Source of the DNA: Rhizobiales bacterium Ga0077524
GTDB taxonomy: Bacteria > Pseudomonadota > Alphaproteobacteria > Rhizobiales > Hyphomicrobiaceae
Length of the DNA: 33,832 nucleotides
Assembly: GCA_001464755.1 (NCBI GenBank)
Contig: LNDR01000383.1
Location: 1-33,832 of the forward strand
Reading direction: 5' to 3'
In this document: piece by piece, positions 8,281 to 15,859 of the stretch
How the letters are laid out: each line of letters begins with the position of its first letter
How positions within the stretch are numbered: position 1 is the stretch's first letter
The notes under the pieces: generated by a model
What the model saw: the letters and a program-made list of their open reading frames with translations, nothing else
Told to the model about the DNA's origin: nothing
Database searches by the model: none
Made by a program: the position numbers and the translations under genes

Positions 8281-10464
8281 TCACGCAGGTTGCACCATGA
8301 CAATGCGGACCTTGCCGCTCGTTGTCCCATCGAGCCAACCGATGGCGTCCTCGACCACGGCCTTGCCTGCACTGCCCTCCTGCGCGACGAGGAGGCACGC
8401 ATCGGCGTGCCCGGCGATAGCCTCGGTCAGGCGGTCGCGACCGCCTGCCGTGGCATCGACCACGATAACGTCGTAGGCGTCGAGCGGCGCCAGCAACGTC
8501 TCGCTGAGGCGGTGCAGTTGAGCGCGGGACGGGCGGGCCGCCTCCAACTGTCCTGCGGGCAACAGATGCACGGGCGGGTCCGTCCGCTCGACGATGGCCG
8601 TCAGACACGGGACCGATCCCAGCACGATCTCGGCGAGCCCCGGCTTGTCGGCGGCGCCGGCGTCGAGCGTTGCAACCCTCGCGTCACGATCGGCATCGAT
8701 CAGCACGACATTGTCGCCAGCCCGGCTCGCGGCTGCCGCGAGGTTCAGTGCCACGGTCGATTTGCCCTGATAGGGCTCGCTGGCGATCACGACATAGACT
8801 TGGCTCGCGGCTCGGCGGCCGCTGCTGGCGAGCGAGCGATACAGCCGATCCGTGGCGACCGCGGTCGCGCTGCCGGGGACAGCGGCGAAATAGAGGGCAC
8901 GCTCGGGGCGTGAGCCGGCACCAAGGCGCAGGCCTCCGCGGCGAGGCGCGGGAACTGGAATGCGATATATGTTGTCGGGAGCGATCAGGCTCTCGAGCTG
9001 GAGGTGGCTGTAGAGACGCGGGTCGCGGCTGTCGCGGCGCAGTGCGAAGGCCGCACCGAGCCCGAGGCCGGCAATGCCGGCGGCGGCAACCACGGGTAGG
9101 AGGCCGGGGCCCGATGGCACGCGGCCCGGCTCGGCCGAGGCGAGCATCACGGCGATGCTCGGGTCGATGCGCTGCTGCTCGACGAGTTCGCGCGTGCGCA
9201 CCAGGAACGACTGATAGATGGAGCGGTTGGCTTCCGCGATCCGTTCCAGCTCGCGAAGCTCGACCGTAGCCGCGCTGTCGCGGGCTGCAACCCGGGTCAC
9301 GTCTGTCAACTGCCGCTCGAGCGCCCGCTCGGTCGAGCGTGCCCGTTCCAGAGCCGCCGTGGCCGTCTCTGCGATGCGCGTGAGCTCTTGGTCGACGCTG
9401 CGTTCGACCGACTGCACCTCTTGGCGGGCCTGACGAACCAGAGGGTGCGAGGGGAGCATGGTCGCCGACAGTGAGGCCTCGCGCTGGCGTGCCACCGCCT
9501 GGCTGCTGCGCAAGCGCTCTAGCGTCGGTGATTGCAGAGCCTCGAAACCGGCGTTGGAGCCGGCACGATTGCGGCGTGCGGCATTGATCTCGTCAACGTT
9601 AGTCTGGGCACGCACCGTCTCGCCGCGGGCGACCTGGAGCTGCGTGCTGAGTTCGCCCATGCGCTGCTCGGTGAGGAGGCGCCCCGAGGAGCTGGCGAGG
9701 CCCTTCTGCTCCTTGTATCGCTCGACGGCGGCGTCGGTTTCGCGGACCTTCTCGCGCAGCTCGCCGAGACGGCCGTCGATCGCCTCGGCGGCCTTGCGGG
9801 AAGCCTCCGCGCGACCGTCGAAGCGGGCACTGATGTACTGCGAGGCCACCGCATTGGCGATGCGGGCGGCCAGGTCTCGGTCCTTGTTCGCGACCGAGAC
9901 GTCGACGACGTACGTGTTGGGTTGGCGTGAAACGCGGACGGAGCGCTGCAACTGCAGCATTTCCGCTTGCTCGGCAGTCATCGCCGTGGCGGAGCGGCCG
10001 AGCATCGCCTTCAATCGATCGATTGCGCTGCCGATCGTATCGCGGATGGCGAGCAACGGCGCGGGCATCGATGATGCGGAGGCCTCATCCTTCGACGGCG
10101 CCGCGAGGCCAAGATGATCGATCACCCGGTGCAGCACGAGATCCGAGCCGAGAATGCGCATCTCGCTCTCGATGATTGAAACGCTGAGGTCCGGCTCGCG
10201 CGCCTGAGGTGCGATATCCTTCTCGACGACCTTCAGGCCGCGGGGATCGATGAGAATCTGCGCCGTCGAGGTGTAGCTTCGCGGTATGGCGAGAGCGACG
10301 GCTCCCGCCGCCAGTGCGAGCGCTAGCCCGGTGAGCACGATCATCGATTTGCGGCGCCACAGGGCCTGCAACAGGGCTGCTGGGCGAACCACATGACCCT
10401 GCGAGACTGCTGCCCCTGAGGGGGAAAGCCGCCGCGGGTGGTCAAGTCGGTGCGTCATATCCAT
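8281..10464 (-). CDS. Wzc/ExoP-like polysaccharide co-polymerase
   Basis: A 727-residue inner-membrane protein controlling chain length and export. A cytoplasmic N-terminus precedes a transmembrane helix at about residues 41-60 and a Wzz domain starting near PRSYTSTAQILIDPRGL. A long Arg/Glu-rich coiled-coil periplasmic region follows (about 160-400), then a second helix near 452-470 and a cytoplasmic P-loop ATPase domain. The Walker A is a variant, SEPYQGKST near residue 560, and the second motif VVLIDADRD follows. The C-terminus ends at MVQPA with no tyrosine cluster, unlike classical autophosphorylating BY-kinases. I chose the ATG at 10464 because the family-like sequence begins there; an upstream in-frame start to 10560 is possible but looks non-coding. 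It is the first gene of an operon with the wzx-like gene. Confidence 0.86.
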   Translation of the reverse strand: MDMTHRLDHPRRLSPSGAAVSQGHVVRPAALLQALWRRKSMIVLTGLALALAAGAVALAIPRSYTSTAQILIDPRGLKVVEKDIAPQAREPDLSVSIIESEMRILGSDLVLHRVIDHLGLAAPSKDEASASSMPAPLLAIRDTIGSAIDRLKAMLGRSATAMTAEQAEMLQLQRSVRVSRQPNTYVVDVSVANKDRDLAARIANAVASQYISARFDGRAEASRKAAEAIDGRLGELREKVRETDAAVERYKEQKGLASSSGRLLTEQRMGELSTQLQVARGETVRAQTNVDEINAARRNRAGSNAGFEALQSPTLERLRSSQAVARQREASLSATMLPSHPLVRQARQEVQSVERSVDQELTRIAETATAALERARSTERALERQLTDVTRVAARDSAATVELRELERIAEANRSIYQSFLVRTRELVEQQRIDPSIAVMLASAEPGRVPSGPGLLPVVAAAGIAGLGLGAAFALRRDSRDPRLYSHLQLESLIAPDNIYRIPVPAPRRGGLRLGAGSRPERALYFAAVPGSATAVATDRLYRSLASSGRRAASQVYVVIASEPYQGKSTVALNLAAAASRAGDNVVLIDADRDARVATLDAGAADKPGLAEIVLGSVPCLTAIVERTDPPVHLLPAGQLEAARPSRAQLHRLSETLLAPLDAYDVIVVDATAGGRDRLTEAIAGHADACLLVAQEGSAGKAVVEDAIGWLDGTTSGKVRIVMVQPA

Positions 10465-10881
10465 GGAGCCGCTTCTTGTCGCGCCGGTGTCCTCGTTCGA
10501 GACGGCCTTTTGCACCTTATAGACGATTGTGCAGCTGGCTGACGCATGGCCTGAAAGCATGGTTTCGATGCTGCAGACGCGAGATGCGAGGCGCCTCGCT
10601 GGCTCGAGTTGGCGCTCCGTCGGACCCTTGTAGCGAATTGACCCGGCGTTGCATATCCATTACTCCGATGTCGAATGACTGTTATAAGGAAGTTCCCTCC
10701 TGCGTCATTTCGGGATATATGTTGCACTGCAGCGTTGTGGCACGGGCAATGCATGTGGGGATGTGCTCCCGATTGCGAGCGCGCCGTGTGACGGGTCGCG
10801 AGGGACAGTCGAGTTTGGCGTATCAGCAACTTGAGGTCGGCCTATCGTCCGATCTCGCATCGTGTGACGTGGGAGTGTTTT
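10465..10881. promoter_or_regulatory. divergent control region, wzc-like/wecB-like
   Basis: A 417-bp gap between two divergent polysaccharide genes. It contains a perfect 14-bp palindrome at 10586-10599 (GCGAGGCGCCTCGC) and a relatively AT-rich stretch at about 10640-10735. TTGACC at 10638-10643 could be a plus-strand -35 box, but the -10 position 17 bases on (TACTCC) is poor. No RNA gene or convincing small protein was seen. Confidence 0.4.
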
Positions 10882-11661
10882 ATGGCAGGGGCGATCTCGG
10901 CCGTGGATGCCACGAAGGCGGTCGATACAATCGGTAGCTGGATACGCGAGCGCGCGGGCACGAGCAGCAAGTCGCGCTACGTTTGCGCCTGCGATGTCTT
11001 CAATGTCACCCGTGCACAGAGTGATGCGACGCACATGCGCGCCTTGAAGGGCGCGGATATGGTGGTTGCGGACGGGGCGCCACTCGTCTGGGTAAGCCGG
11101 CTCAGGGGTGAGAAGAACCTCCGCCGTGTGCCCGGACCGGATCTGCTCGCCGCGATCTGCGAGCGCTCGGCACGCGAGGGTTGGTCGCATTATTTCTATG
11201 GTGGAGCGGAAGGCGTGGCAGGCACCCTCGCCGAGCGCCTGTCTGTGCGATACCCCGGCCTCAACGTGGCGGGCACCGCCTGCCCGCCGTTCCGCCCGAT
11301 GTCGGCCGAGGAGGTCGATCGCGACATTGCCCGCATCAACGGTTCGGACGCCGATATCGTCTGGATCGGCCTCGGGTGTCCGAAGCAGGAAATCTGGATG
11401 CTGGATAACCATGAGCGGCTGCAAGGCCGCATTGTGATCGGCGTCGGCGCGGCGTTCGATTTCCACTCCGGTCGCATCGAGCGCGCGCCGCTTTGGATGC
11501 GCGAGAACGGCCTCGAGTGGCTTCACCGGCTGCTGTCGGAGCCCAAGCGGCTGTGGCGCCGGTATCTCGTTTTTGCTCCGACCTTCGTTGCGCTGAGCCT
11601 CGCCGAGACGGCCAGCCTGATGGGGCGCCGTGCCATGGCGCAGTTGTCGCCAAAGGGCTGA
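10882..11661 (+). CDS. WecB/TagA/CpsF family glycosyltransferase
   Basis: A 259-residue GT26-type transferase, as used for ManNAcA or related sugars in teichoic acid, enterobacterial common antigen and capsule synthesis. Seen are ADMVVADGAPLVWVSR near residue 60, with the DG motif that carries the catalytic Asp. GLGCPKQEIWM, GVGAAFDFHSG and APLWMRENGLEWLHRLLSEP with a following RRY complete the signature C-terminal half. The ATG at 10882 has GGGAG seven bases upstream. The family usually has a few more residues before this point, so a GTG at 10864 in the same frame is an alternative start. It would act on a lipid-linked intermediate at the inner membrane. It is transcribed away from the wzc-like gene and ends convergent with the cupin gene. 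Confidence 0.88.
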   Translation: MAGAISAVDATKAVDTIGSWIRERAGTSSKSRYVCACDVFNVTRAQSDATHMRALKGADMVVADGAPLVWVSRLRGEKNLRRVPGPDLLAAICERSAREGWSHYFYGGAEGVAGTLAERLSVRYPGLNVAGTACPPFRPMSAEEVDRDIARINGSDADIVWIGLGCPKQEIWMLDNHERLQGRIVIGVGAAFDFHSGRIERAPLWMRENGLEWLHRLLSEPKRLWRRYLVFAPTFVALSLAETASLMGRRAMAQLSPKG

Positions 11662-11689
11662 GGATCGGGTTACGTACATCGTCGCGGAT

Positions 11690-12037
11690 CTACGCGGGAG
11701 TGCGATCGCCCCGCGTGGTCGGTTGCGAGATGACCAGGAACTCGACAGGCTCGGTCCCCTCGTTCAAGGCCTGATGCGGCGTACCGGGGGCGACCTCGAG
11801 GCCGGTCTCGCGCCCCAGAACGTGTCGTGTGCCGTTGACCTCGAGCGTCAGCGTGCCAGCCAGAACGAAGAAGTATTGCCGCGCCACGGCGTGCCGATGC
11901 CGCTGCTCGCTGCGCGCGGCCGGCATTCGCTCGTGAATGACACTGAGCGATTGCCCGTCGACGAGGCGCCAGCCGTCACAGTCGCCGCCCCAGACATAGT
12001 GCTCGGCGTTGGCCTTGCTCGTTGGCTGGTGAGCCAT
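11690..12037 (-). CDS. small cupin-domain protein
   Basis: A 115-residue single-domain cupin. Motif 1 is degenerate: H47 and H49 are present, but the usual metal-binding Glu position is Gln (Q54). The glycine of that motif (G61) is in place, and motif 2 provides H88 in the PGTPHQALNEG stretch. It can therefore still form a three-His metal site. Function cannot be named; such proteins range from sugar isomerases to regulators and dioxygenases. It lies 27 bp downstream of the M48 protease gene on the same strand and may be co-transcribed with it. It is convergent with the polysaccharide transferase, so a link to the polysaccharide locus is not implied. Confidence 0.82.
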   Translation of the reverse strand: MAHQPTSKANAEHYVWGGDCDGWRLVDGQSLSVIHERMPAARSEQRHRHAVARQYFFVLAGTLTLEVNGTRHVLGRETGLEVAPGTPHQALNEGTEPVEFLVISQPTTRGDRTPA

Positions 12038-12064
12038 GGGTGTCGACCTCGCCTTCAGCCGCGC

Positions 12065-12979
12065 CTAGCCTCTCCCGCCCTTCAGGAGTGGGGCAGGCTG
12101 GGCCGCCCCTGGGAATGCCGGCGGCATCGGGCCACCGGAGGCCTTGGCGGCCTTGGCGCGCTCATATAGCCCGGCCACGTCCTTCAGGTTGTCCTTGATG
12201 ATCTTGATGCGGGTGTCGCCGGCGGGGTGCGTCGACAGCCATTGCGGTGGGGCGCCCTTCGCGGCCGCGCTCATCTTCTCCCAGAGCGTGATGCCGGCAG
12301 CGGGGTCGTAGCCGGCACGCGCCGCCAGTTCCATGCCGATCAAATCGGACTCGAGCTCGTCGTTCCGCGAGAACTGCAGCGTCAGCAGGTTGCCGCCGGC
12401 GGCCCCGATCAGCTCGCCCGCGCCGCCACCGAAGATCAACGAGCCGATGATGCGGCCGCCGACGTTGGTCAGCGTGTTCTTCGCGGCGCGCTCGCGCGCG
12501 TGCTCGCGCAGCGCATGGGCAATCTCGTGGCCCATCACCATCGCGATCTCGTCGTCGGTCAGTTGCAGCTTGTCGATGATGCCGGTGAAGAATGCGATCT
12601 TGCCGCCCGGCATGCAGAACGCATTGATGTTGGCGGAGCGGATCAGGACGACCTCCCACTTCCAATCCTTGGCGCGGGGGTTCCATTTGTGGGCGTGCGG
12701 CAGTAGATCGCGGGCAATGCGGTGCAGGCGGACACTCTGGGGATGAGTGGAGGGCACGAGGGCGCCCTTTCCGGTCGCCTCGCGCTTGAGGGCGCCGTAT
12801 TGCTGTAAGGCGGCGGTTTCGAGCGTCTCGGCGGGTACGAGCCGGCGCACGAAGGACGGGTTGCCGACCTTCACGCCGTCTTTGTCGGACACGGCCGGTT
12901 GCGCTGTCTGTGCTGAGGCGCCGAAGGACCACGCCATCAGCACGACCGCGACACTGGCAACTATCGAACGTCTCGCCAT
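12065..12979 (-). CDS. M48 family zinc metalloprotease, exported
   Basis: A 304-residue periplasmic protease. Starting at the ATG at 12979 gives a clear Sec signal peptide (MARRSIVASVAVVLMAW..., cut near ASA at 21-23) with GAGAGG upstream; the longer frame to 13063 adds an unlikely Arg-rich leader. The zinc motif HEIAH is at 151-155, and the third ligand is probably the first Glu of NDELESDLIGM. Relatives of this layout (BepA/LoiP/YcaL-like peptidase M48 proteins) act in envelope quality control. There is no C-terminal TPR region of the BepA type. It is followed closely by the cupin gene and is divergent from the FemAB-like gene, with 128 bp between them. Confidence 0.88.
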   Translation of the reverse strand: MARRSIVASVAVVLMAWSFGASAQTAQPAVSDKDGVKVGNPSFVRRLVPAETLETAALQQYGALKREATGKGALVPSTHPQSVRLHRIARDLLPHAHKWNPRAKDWKWEVVLIRSANINAFCMPGGKIAFFTGIIDKLQLTDDEIAMVMGHEIAHALREHARERAAKNTLTNVGGRIIGSLIFGGGAGELIGAAGGNLLTLQFSRNDELESDLIGMELAARAGYDPAAGITLWEKMSAAAKGAPPQWLSTHPAGDTRIKIIKDNLKDVAGLYERAKAAKASGGPMPPAFPGAAQPAPLLKGGRG

Positions 12980-13107
12980 CACAGCCTCTCGTGCTGATCG
13001 GAGCGCCGCGCTCCGTCGTAATGCTCGGACTGTAACGTGGAGATGGTCTTTGATCCACGCCATGCTCTCCGGATAATGTGATCGTGCGGCATCGGGAGTT
13101 CACGCGA

Positions 13108-14289
13108 ATGACGGGCAGCGAGGCAGTGGTGCGGGTGGCCGGGGGGATGGCCGAGATCGCCGCCACCGATTGGGACCGTTGCGCGAACCCGGCGGAGCTA
13201 CCTTTCGACCCGTTCATCTCGCATGCCTTCCTGAAGGCGCTCGAGGATGCCGAGACGGTCAACCGGCGCACGGGCTGGGTGCCGCAACACCTCGTGCTCG
13301 AGCAGGACGGGGCCGTGACTGGCGTCATGCCGCTCTACGTCAAGGGTCACTCCAAGGGCGAGTACATCTTCGATTACGGCTGGGCGGAAGCCTTTGAGCG
13401 GGCGGGCGGCAGCTACTATCCGAAGCTGCAGTGTGCGGTGCCGTTCACGCCGGTACCGGGGCGGCGTCTGCTGGTGGGTGCGGGGGACGGAGCGGCCGAG
13501 CGCGAGCGCATGCTGCTCGCCGCAGCCATCGAGGTCGCAAAGCGGGGCGATCTCTCGTCGCTGCACATCACGTTCTGCAGCGACGGCGAATGGACGCGCG
13601 CGGGAGAAGCGGGCTTCCTCCAGCGCACCGACAAGCAGTTCCACTGGCACAATCAGAGCTACACCACGTTCGACGACTTTCTCGCGACGCTCGCCTCGCG
13701 CAAGCGTAAGGCGATCCGCAAGGAGCGCGCGCAGGCCATCGAGAGCGGCCTGGTCATCGAGCGGATCACCGGCGCCGACATCACCGAGGCGCATTGGGAC
13801 GCGTTCTTCCAGTTCTACATGGACACCGGCAACCGGAAATGGGGGCGGCCCTACCTCAACCGAAAGGTCTTCTCGCTGCTCGGCGAGACCATGCCGGATA
13901 AATGCCTGCTGATCATGGCGCGACGAGGCGACGCCTACGTCGCGGGCGCACTCAACTTGATCGGCGGCGATTGCCTCTATGGCCGCTACTGGGGCACCAC
14001 CGAGCACCAGCCCTTTCTGCATTTCGAGATCTGCTACTATCAGGCGATCGAGTTCGCCATCGAGAAGCGCCTGCCGCGCGTCGAGGCCGGCGCCCAGGGC
14101 GAACACAAGCTGGCGCGCGGCTACCTGCCCACACCCACCTACTCCGTCCACTGGATCGGCGACGCCGGCTTCCGCAAAGCCGTCTCCCGCTACCTCGACG
14201 ACGAGCGCCGCTACATGGAACGCGAACGCGAAGCGCTGGCGGAATACGGGCCATACAAGCGATTGAGTGCGGACGAGGTGGCGGAGTAG
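13108..14289 (+). CDS. FemAB-like GNAT protein (DUF482)
   Basis: A 393-residue protein of the peptidogalycan/FemAB-like family (PF04339, COG3146), predicted acyltransferases with a double GNAT fold. Matching features are FDPFISHAFLKALEDAETVNRRTGWVPQHL, split early in the protein, then KGHSKGEYIFDYGWAEAFER and the YYPKLQCAVPFTPVPGRRLL block. Further on come RKRKAIRKER and the C-terminal VEAGAQGEHKLARGY motif. Substrate is unknown. The frame is open from a GTG at 13078, but GGGAG at 13094-13098 favours the ATG at 13108. It is divergent from the M48 gene. Downstream lies the GIY-YIG remnant on the other strand. Confidence 0.88.
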   Translation: MTGSEAVVRVAGGMAEIAATDWDRCANPAELPFDPFISHAFLKALEDAETVNRRTGWVPQHLVLEQDGAVTGVMPLYVKGHSKGEYIFDYGWAEAFERAGGSYYPKLQCAVPFTPVPGRRLLVGAGDGAAERERMLLAAAIEVAKRGDLSSLHITFCSDGEWTRAGEAGFLQRTDKQFHWHNQSYTTFDDFLATLASRKRKAIRKERAQAIESGLVIERITGADITEAHWDAFFQFYMDTGNRKWGRPYLNRKVFSLLGETMPDKCLLIMARRGDAYVAGALNLIGGDCLYGRYWGTTEHQPFLHFEICYYQAIEFAIEKRLPRVEAGAQGEHKLARGYLPTPTYSVHWIGDAGFRKAVSRYLDDERRYMEREREALAEYGPYKRLSADEVAE

Positions 14290-14356
14290 GGGGGAGCGGT
14301 TTCGAGAAGCTGTGGACGTTTGCTTGGCGGTCCGGACTTTCCCACAGGGCGCTGCG

Positions 14357-14628
14357 CTAGACGCTGTCATCCTCGCGCTTGTCGCGAGGACCCATCCGGA
14401 CGCTTGCTCGATCGATGCGATTGCCCGGTAGCGCCAGCAGTGCGGGATAGAGATCGGCCCACCTCGGGTTCTCTCGCTCGATGAGGTTGATCTTCCATTG
14501 CCGCACCCAGTGTTTCAGCGTCTTCTCGCGCTGGCGACGCGGCCGAGCAGACTGTTGGTCACGCCGATGTAGAGCGTGCCGTAAGGCTTGCTGGCGAGGA
14601 TATAAACCCAATAGGTGTGCTCGTTCAC
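14357..14628 (-). pseudogene. GIY-YIG endonuclease remnant, deleted and frameshifted
   Basis: On the minus strand a GTG at 14628 opens a frame reading NEHTYWVYILASKPYG then TLYIGVTNSLLGRV, the N-terminal half of a small UvrC-like GIY-YIG nuclease. After this the frame runs into a TGA within about ten codons. The family C-terminus continues in the next frame: REKTLKHWVRQWKINLIERE then NPRWADLYPALLALPG, to a stop at 14357. Intact relatives have about 40-50 residues between these halves, including the catalytic Arg/Glu region, so the gene has lost its middle and shifted frame. The last codons of the remnant lie inside the left copy of the inverted repeat. It cannot encode a working nuclease. A sequencing error cannot explain the missing middle. 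Confidence 0.85.
14365..14395 (+). repeat. 31-bp inverted repeat, left copy (REP-like hairpin)
   Basis: This copy matches 14666-14696 perfectly in inverted orientation over 31 bases. Inside it is a hairpin with an 8-bp stem (TCCTCGCG at 14370-14377, CGCGAGGA at 14383-14390) and a 5-base loop. It overlaps the 3' end of the GIY-YIG remnant. Confidence 0.92.
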
Positions 14629-14665
14629 GGCTGAACTCCCCGTGGCCATTCGAGCTTGCTGCACC

Positions 14666-14696
14666 ATGGGTCCTCGCGACAAGCGCGAGGATGACA
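14666..14696 (-). repeat. 31-bp inverted repeat, right copy (REP-like hairpin)
   Basis: This is the inverted partner of 14365-14395, with its own hairpin (TCCTCGCG at 14671-14678, CGCGAGGA at 14684-14691). It lies 37 bp outside the start of the GIY-YIG remnant and 29 bp past the amidohydrolase stop codon, so the pair brackets a 270-bp interval containing the remnant. Confidence 0.92.
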
Positions 14697-14725
14697 ATTC
14701 GACGGATGGGGCGGCCCGCGCCCCC

Positions 14726-15751
14726 TCACCCAATCCGATAAACCCTCTCCGCCGTGCCCCGGAACATGGCCGCCTTCTCATCCGCCGAGAAACCCTTGGC
14801 AAGGATCTTGAAACTGTTCCACAGCACCGTGGCGCTGCACGACAGCTTGTCGACCGGGAAATTGCTCTCGAACATGCAGCGTGACGGGCCGAACTTCTCG
14901 ATCGTGTAATCGAAATAGCGGCGCGTCGCTGCCGCCAGCTCGGCTGACGTCGGGGGCTTCGGCTTGTGGTGCCAGTCGTAGCCGTTGACCTCCATGTTGA
15001 GGCCGCCGAGCTTGGCGTAGACGTTCGGGCACTTGGCAATCTCGTCGATCTTCGTCTTCCAGTCGGCGAACACCTCGTCGGCCTTGCCCTTGTAGGGGCC
15101 GATGCCGATCGGCCCGCCGAAGTGGTCGAGAATGATGGTCGTATCCGGGAAGGCGCGGGCGAGGCTCACCGCGTCGGGAATCTGGGGATGCGAGCACCAG
15201 ACCTCGAACGACAGCTTGCGTGGCCCGAGATGCTTGAAGCCCCGGCGGAAGTCCTCGCGCAGCAGCAGGCCCTCGGGCGGCTGGGTGCGATGGTTCTCGA
15301 CCTCCGGGCTCGCGTGCCAGAAGGCGCCGCGCCGGATGCCGTGGAAGCGCCCGCCGCCGGCCGCGATCTGCGCGTCGAGCACGTCTCCCGCCGCATCCCC
15401 GATGCGCAGGTCGCACGTCCCGATGATGGTGGCTGCAACTCGCGCGCGGCCGTAGCCGCCCGACGCGCTCATGGCCGCGATTCCGTTGACGAACTCCGTC
15501 TCGCCGACGCAGCGGAAATTCTCCGGCCCGTCCGCCTTGAACATGGCGCCGCACTCGATGAACACCGACGAGACGATGTTGTGGCCGCCCGACATGTCCT
15601 CGAGGATCTCGTCCAGCAGATAGCGCGGCTGCACGTAGCCTTTGCGCGCGTCCCAGAGGTGATGATGGGGGTCGCAAATGGGCAGATCGGGCTCCAGCGC
15701 CGTCTCGTGCACCTGGGCCAGCCAGCTCTGATTGTTCGATTGTACGGCCAT
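14726..15751 (-). CDS. amidohydrolase family 2 (TIM barrel)
   Basis: A 341-residue cytoplasmic metal-dependent hydrolase of the amidohydrolase-2 family (PF04909, COG3618), which includes 2-pyrone-4,6-dicarboxylate and lactone hydrolases. The first metal motif is ICDPHHHLWD, with histidines at 29-31. The VFIECGAMF, GRFHGIRRGAFWH, TTIILDHFGGP and YAKLGGLNM strands of the barrel follow, then the C-terminal RCMFESNFPVDK with the catalytic Asp region in the late barrel. The ATG at 15751 is preceded by a modest GGGAGAA. The gene stands 108 bp downstream of folC but need not be part of that operon. The true substrate cannot be told from sequence. Confidence 0.86.
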   Translation of the reverse strand: MAVQSNNQSWLAQVHETALEPDLPICDPHHHLWDARKGYVQPRYLLDEILEDMSGGHNIVSSVFIECGAMFKADGPENFRCVGETEFVNGIAAMSASGGYGRARVAATIIGTCDLRIGDAAGDVLDAQIAAGGGRFHGIRRGAFWHASPEVENHRTQPPEGLLLREDFRRGFKHLGPRKLSFEVWCSHPQIPDAVSLARAFPDTTIILDHFGGPIGIGPYKGKADEVFADWKTKIDEIAKCPNVYAKLGGLNMEVNGYDWHHKPKPPTSAELAAATRRYFDYTIEKFGPSRCMFESNFPVDKLSCSATVLWNSFKILAKGFSADEKAAMFRGTAERVYRIG

Positions 15752-15859
15752 GGCGTTCTCCCGGCGTGGATGGTGGGACGCCAGTCTAGCCAGGAAACCC
15801 GGAGCCGGTCACGCGCGGGATGAGGCGGACCGGGCCGGCGCGCCCGTGTTGGGCCGCAC

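Noticed and set aside
10465-10881. Possible small genes in the wzc/wecB divergent region
   Set aside because: Frames on both strands lack ribosome sites, family features and normal composition.
14365-14696. Inverted repeat pair as insertion-sequence ends
   Set aside because: No transposase is encoded between them, and each repeat is itself a hairpin, which fits REP-like units better than IS ends.
14515-15039. Minus-strand frame ending in YWVYILASKPYG, apparently a longer GIY-YIG protein
   Set aside because: Its first part is an out-of-frame reading of the amidohydrolase gene; only the end is GIY-YIG sequence, described as a remnant starting at 14628.
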